Source: Bog-756 sp963839925 (GTDB taxonomy: Bacteria > Actinomycetota > Acidimicrobiia > Acidimicrobiales > RAAP-2). From it: 64,000 nt of DNA. The notes beneath the pieces are model-generated. The model was given only the letters and a program-made list of their open reading frames with translations, was not told the origin of the DNA and ran no database searches. Made by a program: the position numbers and the translations under genes. Positions 8,728-17,261 of this stretch are shown here, piece after piece (the stretch's first letter is position 1; each line of letters opens with the position of its first letter). The stretch lies in the NCBI GenBank assembly GCA_963839925.1, contig CAWIWV010000002.1, positions 310,001-374,000 of the forward strand, given 5' to 3'.

Positions 8728-9395
8728 GCCGACTCGAGGATCGGGCCGTACACGACGACTCCGAGGGCGAGATAGACCGCGTCGAACACCAGCAGCAGCC
8801 GAAGCCAAGGGCCGGCGTCGGCGGGGACCCCGCCGGCAAGTCCGGCCTGCCAGATCCTGGTCCCCGCGAGCAGCACCGGAGCCGTGATCGGCAGCAACAG
8901 GAAAGGCAGCAGGGTCTCCTTCACCCGGAGCCCGGCGGAAAGCGCTCCATAGAGGGTGCCCGTCGCGGCGAGACCGATCGTTCCGAGCAAGCAGGAGGCG
9001 ACGATCGGCCACGGATGCTCGATGTTGGCGCCGAGGAGCAAGCTGACCCCGACCCCGAGCACCATTTCGAGCACGAGGAGCTGTGCCGCGATCGCAGCCG
9101 CCTTGCCGAGAAACAGCCCGGCCGGGTCGAGCCCGGACAGGCGGAGGCCGTCCCTCGCCCCGTCCACCGACTCGACCGACACGCTCCGCTGGACGGCGAG
9201 GACGGTGCAGAACAACACCGCCACCCAGAACAGACCGGGCGCACCCTTGGCCATGAGGGACCGGTCGGGTCCGAGCGCGAAGGCGAACAGGCCGAGCGCC
9301 ACGATCCCGAACGGCGCCACTTGCGAGAGCGCGACGCGGGAGCGTGCTTCGATGCGCAGGTCCTTGCCGGCGACCATCACGCCGTCACGCCACAT
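8724..9395 (-). CDS. ccmB: haem exporter permease CcmB
   Basis: A 223-residue protein with six predicted helices that opens MWRDGVMVAGKDLRIEARSR, the normal CcmB start, and contains the family-like AVQRSVSVESVDGARDGLRL segment. It is the membrane partner of the CcmA ATPase. ATG 9395 lies inside the last codons of ccmA (11-base overlap). Starting further upstream would add an unlikely arginine-rich tail. Confidence 0.9.
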   Translation of the reverse strand: MWRDGVMVAGKDLRIEARSRVALSQVAPFGIVALGLFAFALGPDRSLMAKGAPGLFWVAVLFCTVLAVQRSVSVESVDGARDGLRLSGLDPAGLFLGKAAAIAAQLLVLEMVLGVGVSLLLGANIEHPWPIVASCLLGTIGLAATGTLYGALSAGLRVKETLLPFLLLPITAPVLLAGTRIWQAGLAGGVPADAGPWLRLLLVFDAVYLALGVVVYGPILESA

Positions 9396-10137
9396 GGACG
9401 ACCCGCCCTTTGCTCTCCGTCGAGGCACCCTTCGCTGCGGCTGCCACATCCGCCCCTGCCACCTTGGCCCCGATCGAACGCTCACCGGTCACCTGCCCAC
9501 CGACCACGGTCACCGCACGGGTCACCAACGACTCGACGAAATCGGGTTCGTGCGAGGCGATCACCACCGTCGCGCCGTCGCCGACCGCGTCGACGACCAG
9601 CCGATTGAGGATCTCCCGCGCCGAAGCGTCGAGTCCGGCGTGGGGCTCGTCGAGCAACCAGAGCTCGGGGCGGCGAGCGGCAAGGATGGCGAGCGCCACC
9701 CGGCGACGCTGTCCGGCCGACAGCTTGGAGGCAGGGGTCTTGAGGACCCGTCCGGTGAGGCCGAACTGCGCGCACGCCTCACCGATCCGCTCCTCGTCGG
9801 CCCGAGCGGCACGCACCGCGAACCGGACGTTCTGGGCCACGGTGAGGTCGTCGTAGAGGTGGGACGCGTGCGAGAGGAGGCCGATCCGGCGGCGCAGGCG
9901 GTAACGGTCGCGGATCGGGTCCAGACCGAGCACCGTGATCGTCCCCGACGCAAGGGGAACCAACCCGGCACAGACCCGCAGCAGGCTGGTCTTGCCCGCG
10001 CCGTTGGGGCCTTCGACCAACAGCGTCTCACCCGGCGCGACCTCGAGATCCACTCCCGCGAGCAGCGGGAACCGCCCCGAGAGCGCGACCGCGTCACGGA
10101 TGGAGATCGCCGGGAGAAGAGAGGCCGGGGGAGCCAT
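9385..10137 (-). CDS. ccmA: haem exporter ATPase CcmA
   Basis: A 250-residue ABC ATPase. Walker A is EGPNGAGKTSLL, the signature is KLSAGQRRRVALA, Walker B is LWLLDEPHAGLD and the switch His is in IASHEP. With CcmB, CcmC and CcmD it powers release of haem-loaded CcmE. The last 35 residues are a low-complexity Ala/Gly tail. It starts 49 bases after ccdA and is probably in the same operon. Confidence 0.93.
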   Translation of the reverse strand: MAPPASLLPAISIRDAVALSGRFPLLAGVDLEVAPGETLLVEGPNGAGKTSLLRVCAGLVPLASGTITVLGLDPIRDRYRLRRRIGLLSHASHLYDDLTVAQNVRFAVRAARADEERIGEACAQFGLTGRVLKTPASKLSAGQRRRVALAILAARRPELWLLDEPHAGLDASAREILNRLVVDAVGDGATVVIASHEPDFVESLVTRAVTVVGGQVTGERSIGAKVAGADVAAAAKGASTESKGRVVHVA

Positions 10138-10185
10138 AACCGGCTCACATGCTACGAGGGCCCGGGTCGAGGGGCCAGGCGAGGG

Positions 10186-11091
10186 TCAGCTGGTCGAGAG
10201 CCGGCTCAGGTGCAGGTCACGGAGCCAGTTCGAGATGTGGGACGAGAGCACGTCCACGTTGCCGGTCAGCAACAGCACCCCGAAGGCGATGAGGATCGCC
10301 CCTCCGACCAGATCGACCACCCGGAGCCGGCCCCGCACCCGAGAGAGTGCGTCCGTCATTCTGCCGAAGAGCAGCCCGCTTAGCAGGAACGGGACCCCGA
10401 GACCGAGGGAGTAGGCCAGCAACAACGCGATCCCCCCGGTCTCCGACCCACCCTCCCCCGCCGCCAGCGCGAGCACGCTGCCGAGCACCGGCCCGATGCA
10501 GGGGGTCCAGGCGAAGGCGAACGCCATTCCCATCACCGGCGGCGCCCACGCCCCGAGCACCGACGGCCGCACCCGGAACCGCCGCTCTCCCGAGACCGCC
10601 AGCGGCAACCCGACCCCGGCGGCCATCGCCACCAACATCGCCCCGAAGATCACGATCAAGATGCCGGACAGCGTCTCGAGCATCCGTTGATGGGTGAGGA
10701 ACAGCCTCCCGATCGCCGACGCCGAGGCCCCCAGGATGGTGAAGACCACGGTGAAGCCGGCGATGAAGGCGAGCATCCCCCGGAACAGGCGGGCCCGTTC
10801 GTGGCGGATCTGACTCAGGCTGGGACCGGAATCGGCTCCACCGGCCTCGGTTCCGCCGGGACCCCATGCGCCAGCACCCCCTCCTACACCCGCCCCGACC
10901 AGTTCGGCGCGGGCGGCAGGACGCAGAGCGCTCAGCTCCGCCGCCGAGAGTCCCGACACCATCGACACGTAGGCGGGCACCAGCGGCAGGACGCAGGGAG
11001 AAAGAAACGAAAGCATGCCGGCGCCGAACGCGACCAGCAGACCCAGCGGATCCGCGTGCAATACAGCCGGGAGCGCCGCGAGATGGACCAC
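10186..11091 (-). CDS. ccdA: cytochrome c biogenesis protein CcdA (DsbD-like transmembrane domain)
   Basis: A 301-residue membrane protein with about six to seven helices. The two conserved redox cysteines are in SFLSPCVLPLVPAY (Cys33) and AWTPCIGPVLGS. CcdA moves reducing equivalents from cytosolic thioredoxin across the membrane to CcmG. A 40-residue Gly/Ala-rich loop (about 68-100) between helices 1 and 2 is longer than usual. The gene sits directly upstream of ccmA on the same strand, completing the reductant supply for the cluster. Confidence 0.9.
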   Translation of the reverse strand: MVHLAALPAVLHADPLGLLVAFGAGMLSFLSPCVLPLVPAYVSMVSGLSAAELSALRPAARAELVGAGVGGGAGAWGPGGTEAGGADSGPSLSQIRHERARLFRGMLAFIAGFTVVFTILGASASAIGRLFLTHQRMLETLSGILIVIFGAMLVAMAAGVGLPLAVSGERRFRVRPSVLGAWAPPVMGMAFAFAWTPCIGPVLGSVLALAAGEGGSETGGIALLLAYSLGLGVPFLLSGLLFGRMTDALSRVRGRLRVVDLVGGAILIAFGVLLLTGNVDVLSSHISNWLRDLHLSRLSTS

Positions 11092-11101
11092 GGCTCGGGC
11101 C

Positions 11102-12070
11102 TTAGGCCAGCTGGCTCTTCACCAGCGCCATGTCCGCCTCCACCATCATCTGGACCAGGCCCGGGAAGTCGACGTCACGGTGCCAGCCGAGGGTCTTCTC
11201 GGCCTGGGTCGGATCACCGACCAACAGATCGACCTCAGCGGGACGAAGGAAGCGCTCGTCGATCACCACATGCTGTTCCCAGTCGAGTCCGACCGCCGAG
11301 AATGACAGCTCGACCAACTCCTTCACCGAGTGGGTCTTACCGGTAGCCACCACGTAGTCGCCTGGGCCGTCCTGCTGCAGCATGAGCCACATGGCTCGCA
11401 CGTAGTCGGCCGCGTATCCCCAGTCCCGTTGGGCGTCGAGATTGCCGAGGGAGAGCTTCTCGTCGATGCCGAGCTTGATCCGGGCCACCCCGTGGGTGAC
11501 CTTGCGGGTCACGAACTCGAGACCGCGCCGCGGCGACTCGTGGTTGAAGAGGATTCCTGACGACGCATGGAGGTCGTAGCTCTCGCGGTAGTTGACGGTG
11601 ATCCAGTGGCCGTAGACCTTGGCGACGCCGTAGGGACTGCGTGGGTAGAAGGGGGTGGTCTCCTTTTGGGGCACCTCCTGCACCTTGCCGAACATCTCCG
11701 AGGAGCTCGCCTGGTAGAAGCGGATCTCGGGATCGACGATCCGGATGGCGTCGAGCATCCGGGTGACGCCGAGCGCAGTCGTCTCCCCGGTGAGCACCGG
11801 CTGGTTCCACGACGTCTGCACGAAGGACTGCGCCGCCAGGTTGTACACCTCGGTCGGGTGGTTGTCCCGGAGGATGTTGATCATCGACACCTCGTCGAGC
11901 AGGTCACCCGCGACCAGGGTGATCTGGTCCTGGATCGAAGCGATCCGCTCGAAATTCAGGGTGCTCGACCGCCGGACCATGCCGACGACCTCATAGCCCT
12001 GGCCGAGCAGGAATTCGGCCAGATAGGAGCCGTCTTGACCGGTGATGCCGGTGATCAGTGCTCGTTTCAT
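11102..12070 (-). CDS. gmd: GDP-mannose 4,6-dehydratase
   Basis: A 322-residue extended short-chain dehydrogenase. It begins MKRALITGITGQDGSYLAEF (NADP-binding glycine motif), has the ASSSEMFG active-site segment and SPYGVAKVYGH (YxxxK), and ILFNHESPRRG, all typical of Gmd. It converts GDP-D-mannose to GDP-4-keto-6-deoxymannose, the precursor of GDP-fucose, rhamnose or perosamine for surface glycans. Its stop is 10 bases from ccdA. Gene order with a glycosyltransferase at 13-14 kb is suggestive, but no GDP-fucose synthase is adjacent. Confidence 0.92.
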   Translation of the reverse strand: MKRALITGITGQDGSYLAEFLLGQGYEVVGMVRRSSTLNFERIASIQDQITLVAGDLLDEVSMINILRDNHPTEVYNLAAQSFVQTSWNQPVLTGETTALGVTRMLDAIRIVDPEIRFYQASSSEMFGKVQEVPQKETTPFYPRSPYGVAKVYGHWITVNYRESYDLHASSGILFNHESPRRGLEFVTRKVTHGVARIKLGIDEKLSLGNLDAQRDWGYAADYVRAMWLMLQQDGPGDYVVATGKTHSVKELVELSFSAVGLDWEQHVVIDERFLRPAEVDLLVGDPTQAEKTLGWHRDVDFPGLVQMMVEADMALVKSQLA

Positions 12071-12098
12071 GCAGCAGCTCCTCGAGTGTCGATGGGCT

Positions 12099-12929
12099 TC
12101 AGGTGGTCGAAGTCGGGTTGCCGGCGGCGATGTTCTGCCACGACGGTGGCCGCTTCTCGTGGAAGGCCGAGATACCCTCGGCGGCTTCAGCGGTCTGGCT
12201 GGTGACGGTCAGCATGGCGTGGAGATAGGGCAGCGCCTCGGCCGCCGACGAGTCCAGGACAGCGTAGAACGAATCGCGGCCCAGCTTCATCACCCCGGGC
12301 GGCTTCGAGGCCAACAGAGCAGCCGTCTCTGCGACCTCGCCGTCCAGCTGTTCGGGAGCGACCACCTTGGTGACGAAGCCGATCCGATCGGCCTCCTCGG
12401 CGCCGACCACCCTGCTGGTGAGCATGAGGTCGAGTGCCTTCTTCGGGGCCATCGACCGCAGCATGGGGACGGTCACCATGTAGGGCCAGAGTCCGCGATC
12501 GAGCTCGGGTGCCCCGAACCTCGCTTTCTCGGATGCGATGACCATGTCGCAGGCCAGGGCCAGCCCGAACCCCCCGGCCATAGCCCACCCCTGCACCTTG
12601 GCGATGGTCGGTTTTCCGAGATGCCAGAGCTCATCGAAGAGCTCGGCCAGCCAACCCCGGGCGACGTGATGGTCGCGGAACTCATCGGTGAGCCCGTCCG
12701 CCTCTTCGCTGAGTGCAGGGATCATGCCGGACAGGTCCGCGCCGGCACAGAACGCCTGATCGCCGGCGCCGGCCAGGACGATCACCCGCACCGCGGGGTC
12801 GACCTTCGCCCGGGCGACCTGCTCCCGCAAGCCGGCGATGACCTCCCAGGTCATCGCGTTGCGACGTTCGGGCCGGTTGATGGTCAGGGTGAGCACCGGG
12901 CCGCTTCGTTCGGCAAGGAGATCGGGCAC
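12099..12929 (-). CDS. enoyl-CoA hydratase/isomerase family protein
   Basis: A 276-residue crotonase. NRPERRNAMTWEV and FCAGADLSGM form the CoA and oxyanion region, GWAMAGGFGLALACD the second oxyanion strand, and GAPELDRGLWP carries the second acid of hydratases. The first acid (Glu in AGGG.E of classical hydratases) is Ala here (GGFGLALA), so a plain enoyl-CoA hydratase is less likely and an isomerase or another crotonase reaction is possible. It starts 28 bases upstream of gmd on the same strand. Confidence 0.85.
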   Translation of the reverse strand: MPDLLAERSGPVLTLTINRPERRNAMTWEVIAGLREQVARAKVDPAVRVIVLAGAGDQAFCAGADLSGMIPALSEEADGLTDEFRDHHVARGWLAELFDELWHLGKPTIAKVQGWAMAGGFGLALACDMVIASEKARFGAPELDRGLWPYMVTVPMLRSMAPKKALDLMLTSRVVGAEEADRIGFVTKVVAPEQLDGEVAETAALLASKPPGVMKLGRDSFYAVLDSSAAEALPYLHAMLTVTSQTAEAAEGISAFHEKRPPSWQNIAAGNPTSTT

Positions 12930-12972
12930 CGCCAGACGCTACCCCGACCATCCCGAGGTGGCGCCAACTACG

Positions 12973-14052
12973 GTGACCCGAATCCCGACCGCGGCCGTCC
13001 TCTCCTTCCGTCTGGGCGGCTCCGACGGCGTGTCGGTCGAGTCGGCCAAGTGGCGGTGGGCCCTTGCCGAACTGGGATTCACCACGGTCACCGTCGCCGG
13101 CGAGGGTCCGGTCGATCGGACACTGCCCGGGCTGTCGATGCGTGGCGTCGCCGACCCGCCGAGCCAAAGGGAGCTGGCAGCGGCCCTCGACGACGCCGAC
13201 CTGGTGATCGTCGAGAACCTCTGCTCGCTGCCGCTGAACCGCCCCGCCGCCCGGGCGGTGGCGCGCGTGCTCGCCGGTCGCCCGGCGGTGCTCCACCACC
13301 ACGACCTTCCGTGGCAACGGCCCCAGTTCGTGGACGACCCACCCCCGCCGGTCGACCCGCGCTGGAGCCAGGTGACGATCAACGAGTTGAGCCGTCGCGA
13401 GCTTGCCGATCGGGGAATCTCGGCCCACACCATCTACAACGCGTTCGCGGTCCCTTCCGGGCCGGGCCACGCTCAGGTCGGCGCAGACGCGGCCGGTGGC
13501 GATCGAGCTCGCCAGGAAGTGCGGGCGGCACTCGGGATCGAGCCCGACCAACGGCTGGTGCTCCAGCCGACACGGGCGATCCCCCGCAAGAACGTGGGCG
13601 CCGGGATGGTGGTGGCCACCGCCCTCGGTGCGGTCTACTGGCTGCTCGGACCGGCCGAAGACGGCTTCGGCTCCGAGCTCGATTCCCTGGTTGCAGCAGC
13701 CGAATGCCCGGTCCTGCTCGGACTCCCCGACGGACTGGACGAACTCGACGTGGACCACGCCTACCGGGCCTGCGACGTGGTCGCCCTCCCCTCGACCTGG
13801 GAGGGGTTCGGCAATCCGACCGTCGAGTCGGTCGTCCACCGCAAGCCCCTGGTCATCGGCCCCTACCCGGTGGGCCAGGAGCTCGCCGCCTTCGGGTTCG
13901 ACTGGTTCGCCCTCTCCGAGACGGATCGCTTGCGTCGGTGGTTGGACCATCCGGATCCCGCGCTCCTCGAGCGGAACCTCGCGGTCGCCCGCCACCACTT
14001 CTCGCTGGAGGACCTGCCCGCGAAGATCGCGTCGATCCTCCCCGAGCTCTGA
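12973..14052 (+). CDS. GT-B fold glycosyltransferase (family 4-like)
   Basis: A protein of about 359 residues. The C-terminal half has LQPTRAIPRKNVGAGM, a nucleotide-sugar region, and STWEGFGNPTVESV with the ExxxxxxxE pair (EGFGNPTVE) of GT4-type retaining transferases. The N-terminal half is a degenerate Rossmann domain with LHHHDLPWQ. Donor and acceptor are unknown; surface polysaccharide or glycolipid synthesis is plausible given gmd nearby. GTG 12973 is preferred because GAGG lies upstream; GTG 12958 is the alternative. It is divergent from the crotonase gene. Confidence 0.8.
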   Translation: MTRIPTAAVLSFRLGGSDGVSVESAKWRWALAELGFTTVTVAGEGPVDRTLPGLSMRGVADPPSQRELAAALDDADLVIVENLCSLPLNRPAARAVARVLAGRPAVLHHHDLPWQRPQFVDDPPPPVDPRWSQVTINELSRRELADRGISAHTIYNAFAVPSGPGHAQVGADAAGGDRARQEVRAALGIEPDQRLVLQPTRAIPRKNVGAGMVVATALGAVYWLLGPAEDGFGSELDSLVAAAECPVLLGLPDGLDELDVDHAYRACDVVALPSTWEGFGNPTVESVVHRKPLVIGPYPVGQELAAFGFDWFALSETDRLRRWLDHPDPALLERNLAVARHHFSLEDLPAKIASILPEL

Positions 14053-14095
14053 TCGCGGTCCCCCTTGGGCGACTGCCCTGGCACCCACGGGTACC

Positions 14096-14782
14096 ATGAC
14101 CTGGATGAGCGGTGCAGTCTCCACGGGCCTGAGCCCAAGTGCGGACCCTCATCGGAGGAGTACATCGGGCGCCAGACGGCTCACCGCGGACGAGCGGAGG
14201 CGTCAGCTGTTCGAGGTGGCCCTGACCCTTTTCGCCGACCACGGCTACCCGGCGACCACCATGGACGACATCGCCGAATCGGCCGGGGTGACCAAGCCCC
14301 TGGTGTACCAGCACTTCGACTCGAAGCGCGCGCTGTACCTGGAGCTGATGGATGCGGTCTCCCACGAGCTGGTGGACCGCATCGTCGCGGCGACCGCCGC
14401 TGCAGACGGCCCGCGCCAGCAGGTCGAGCTCGGGTTCGCCGCCTACTTCTCCCTCATGGTCGACAACGAGCCTGCGTTCCGGTTGCTCTACGGGCGCGAC
14501 GCCCCCGACGATCACGAGCTCGGGGCTGCGCTCCGCCGGGTCGAAGAGGCCATCGCCCAGGCGATCGACCCGCTCATCGATGCCGGGCTCGACCCGGGTC
14601 ACCGCCGGCTGCTCGCCCACGCGGTGGTCGGCATGGCCGAGGGCGCCAGCCGCCACTGGCTGGACACCCGCGGTCCGCAGAACCCGGCGGACGGTGCGGC
14701 GCGCAGAGACGAGGCCGACCGACTGGCCACACGTCTGGCCGACTTCGCATGGGGCGGGCTGCGCCAGGTCCACCGGATCTGA
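14096..14782 (+). CDS. TetR family transcriptional regulator
   Basis: About 228 residues. The DNA-binding domain is at about residues 30-75: RRQLFEVALTLFADHGYPAT, TMDDIAESAGVTKPLVYQHF. The C-terminal domain (FAAYFSLMVDNEPAFRLLYG) resembles regulators of fatty-acid metabolism genes. ATG 14096 and ATG 14105 both fit. It follows the glycosyltransferase by 43 bases; its target is unknown. Confidence 0.85.
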   Translation: MTWMSGAVSTGLSPSADPHRRSTSGARRLTADERRRQLFEVALTLFADHGYPATTMDDIAESAGVTKPLVYQHFDSKRALYLELMDAVSHELVDRIVAATAAADGPRQQVELGFAAYFSLMVDNEPAFRLLYGRDAPDDHELGAALRRVEEAIAQAIDPLIDAGLDPGHRRLLAHAVVGMAEGASRHWLDTRGPQNPADGAARRDEADRLATRLADFAWGGLRQVHRI

Positions 14783-14834
14783 GGCCCCCACCGGATCCCC
14801 CGCAAGGCGAGGGGAGTCAGTGCCGTTCGGGGAT

Positions 14835-15332
14835 TCAGTGCAGCTTCGGAAGTAGGTCCGAGCAGAGCACGGTCAGCTCCTTCGCACAGGAGACGTAGAC
14901 CTCGTCCTCGCCTCCGGCAGGATCCTCGACGTCCTCCCACGGCTCGAGCGGGACGGCGCCCAGGTCGAGCTTGGCGATCCGCTCGTCGAGTGCCGGCGGT
15001 CCGATCGGCAGGTCGCGGCAGAGCCGCTTGATCGTCGCCGTCTTCGATGCCGCATGGGCGTAGTGACGGCGCACGAACGAGACGTGTTCGCTCGCCATGG
15101 CGATGATCAGATCGGCTTCGTCGACGACCCGGTCGCCGATCTGGCGACTCCTGTGGTTGGGCACGCTGTAGCCGACCGAGGCGAGGGCGTCGCGGGTCCG
15201 TCTGCTCATCGGCTGGCCTTCGACGACGTGGGTGCCTGCGGTCACCGTCACCAACGTGTCGCCCTCGAGCATCGCCCCGGCCATGACCGAGCGCGCAGCG
15301 TTGCCGGTGCAGAGGGTGAGCAGCCTGATCAT
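14835..15332 (-). CDS. low-molecular-weight protein tyrosine phosphatase family
   Basis: A 165-residue protein that opens MIRLLTLCTGNAARS. Cys8 to Arg14 is the CX5R phosphate loop, with Ser15 after it. The general acid region is DVEDPAGG near the C-terminus. This fold removes phosphate from tyrosine, or reduces arsenate in some relatives; the sequence does not separate these with certainty, but DPAG favours phosphatase. It is convergent with the TetR gene and separated from it by 52 bases containing a weak GC hairpin without a T-run. Confidence 0.8.
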   Translation of the reverse strand: MIRLLTLCTGNAARSVMAGAMLEGDTLVTVTAGTHVVEGQPMSRRTRDALASVGYSVPNHRSRQIGDRVVDEADLIIAMASEHVSFVRRHYAHAASKTATIKRLCRDLPIGPPALDERIAKLDLGAVPLEPWEDVEDPAGGEDEVYVSCAKELTVLCSDLLPKLH

Positions 15333-15359
15333 CGACGGTGAGGATAAAGGGGCGAGGAG

Positions 15360-16576
15360 CTACTTGATGTGAATGCCGGAGATGGCCCGGCTGATGATGA
15401 GCCGCTGGATCTCCGAGGTGCCTTCGAAGATCGTGTAGATCTTGGAGTCGCGGTGCCAGCGCTCGACCGGGTGCTCGCGGACGTAGCCGTAGCCGCCCAG
15501 GATCTGGATGGCCTCCTCGGTCACGTACACCGCCGTCTCACCGGCGTACAGCTTCGACATCGAGCCTTCCCCAGCGGTGAAGTCCTTGCCGTTGCGCCCC
15601 ATCCACGACGCTCGCCAGATCAACAGGCGGGAGGCGTCGATGCGGGTCTTCATGTCGGCCAGCTTGAATGCGATGGCCTGGTTTTCGATGATCGCCCGAC
15701 CGAAGGCCTTGCGCTCCTTCGCGTAGTCGAGCGAGTACTCGTACGCGGCGCGTGCGATGCCGAGGGCTTGGGCCCCGACTGCAGGACGTGAGGCTTCGAA
15801 CGTCTTCATCGCCGCTTGGCTGGTCGAGCGCTTTCCCTCCCGAGCCCGGGCAAGCTTCTCGTCGAGCTTCTCCTTGCCTCCGAGGAGGCAGTGGCCGGGA
15901 ACCCGAACCCCGTCGAGCAGCACCTCGGCGGTGTGCGACACGCGCGGATGCCCATCTTCTGGAACTTCTGGCCCTGCGAGAGACCCGGGGTGCCGGGGGG
16001 CACGATGAAGCTCGCCTGACCCCTGGCACCGAGGTCGGGGTCGACCGAGGCCACCACCACGTGGATGTCGGCCATCCCGCCGTTGGTGATCCAGGTCTTC
16101 GTCCCGTTGATGACCCACTCGTCTTTCGCCTCGTCGTAGACCGCTCGGGTGCGCAGCGACGACACGTCGGAGCCGGCATCGGGCTCGGACACGGCGAAGG
16201 CGGCCGTCTGGATCTTGTCCGGGGTGCCGAAGCACTGAGGACCCCACTCCATCAGCTGTTGCGGGGTGCCGTTGCTGGCGATGCCGGCGAGACCGAGGGT
16301 GCTCCCGAAGATCGCCAGGGCGATCCCGGCATCACCCCAGGAGAGCTCTTCGCTGGCGATCGGGAGCATCAGCCCGCCGTCGTCCGAGAAGCACTGGATG
16401 ATGAAGTCGAACGAGTAGAGGCCGATCCGGGCGGCCTCCTCGATGATCGGCCAGGGAGTCTCCTCCCGCTCGTCCCACTCGTGTCCGGCCGGGCGGATCA
16501 CGCTCTCGGCGAAGTCATGCACCCACTTCTGGATCTGAAGCTGGTCCTCGTTCAGATCGAGTGAGAAATCGGCCAT
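15360..16576 (-). pseudogene. acyl-CoA dehydrogenase interrupted by a frameshift
   Basis: Two reverse-strand frames together make one complete acyl-CoA dehydrogenase of about 405 residues. The first (start ATG 16576, MADFSLDLNEDQLQIQKWV) supplies the N-terminal helical and beta domains with FAVSEPDAGSD and the WITNGG segment, up to KMGIRA. The second resumes with SHTAEVLLDGVRVP and carries RKAFGRAI, ILGGYGYVREHPVER and IFEGTSEIQRL, with the catalytic Glu. The break is at about 15938-15948, where GCGTGTCG reads as if GT were duplicated (net +2, or -1). The family oxidises acyl-CoA to enoyl-CoA with FAD and ETF. It may be a sequencing error rather than a dead gene, since both halves are well preserved. 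Confidence 0.85.
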
Positions 16577-16690
16577 GGTCCACAGCTCCGTTCCGGCCCT
16601 GCCCGGGCCTTTCACGTCGTGGCGCTCCGGGCACTCCGATCGGCGGAACTCTCGCCGTCGGTGCCTGCAACCTAGGAGGCGCCTTCAGTA

Positions 16691-16706
16691 GTTACCCAAT
16701 GGTAAC
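16691..16706. promoter_or_regulatory. palindrome upstream of the acyl-CoA dehydrogenase
   Basis: GTTACC-CAAT-GGTAAC is a perfect inverted repeat with six-base arms, 115 bases before the dehydrogenase start. Its size suits a TetR-type dimer site, as often controls fatty-acid oxidation genes. The regulator is not identified. No gene is visible between 16577 and 16856. Confidence 0.5.
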
Positions 16707-16856
16707 CAAGTGAAGGGCCGAGCGCCAGCACCGCTGGGGCGGCCGCGACCGAACCGCTGGACGCGAGAAGCAAACGACCAGTTCAAGAACGGGAGACGCA
16801 GCCCGGCTCGAGAACCCGGGGACCGAGGTTCCCCTGGTGTAGAAGGTGGCCGGTTC

Positions 16857-17069
16857 CTACGCTGGCTGGGCCAGGCGCACGTCGACGGCCTGAAGCCCCT
16901 TTGGTCCTTCCTGAAGATCGAACTCGACCGCCTGCCCCTCTTCGAGCGAGCGGAACCCGTTCATCTGGATGGCGGTGTGATGCACGAAGACATCGGGGCC
17001 GCCGTCCGGCTGTGAGATGAAGCCGAAGCCCTTTTCGGCATTGAACCACTTGACTGTTCCGGAAGCCAC
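16857..17069 (-). CDS. cold-shock domain protein (CspA family)
   Basis: A 70-residue single cold-shock domain. GTVKWFNAEKGFGFI carries RNP1 and DVFVHHTAIQ carries RNP2; the rest follows the five-strand OB fold. Csp proteins bind single-stranded RNA and act as RNA chaperones. GTG 17069 is chosen because GGAAAGGGG lies about nine bases upstream and the protein then begins VASGTVKWFN as in relatives. The 190 bases between this start and cysS probably hold its promoter and leader. Confidence 0.93.
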   Translation of the reverse strand: MASGTVKWFNAEKGFGFISQPDGGPDVFVHHTAIQMNGFRSLEEGQAVEFDLQEGPKGLQAVDVRLAQPA

Positions 17070-17261
17070 GGTGGCATTCCCCTTTCCTTCACACGCGTAC
17101 GTCACAGGGAGCCCCGACGGCGATCGACATCGACCCCCCGACCTGCGAGTGGATCGTCGCTTCACCGACTGCGCGTGACTGCCCTGCAAGGCAAACGCTA
17201 GCAGCACTCCGTCCCGGATCAACCTCCGAAACGTGCCTTCTGGACCGTGTTCACAAGCTGT

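Noticed and set aside
14783..14834. Rho-independent terminator between TetR and phosphatase genes
   Set aside because: The CCCC/GGGG stem is bulged and no T-run follows; evidence is too weak to list.
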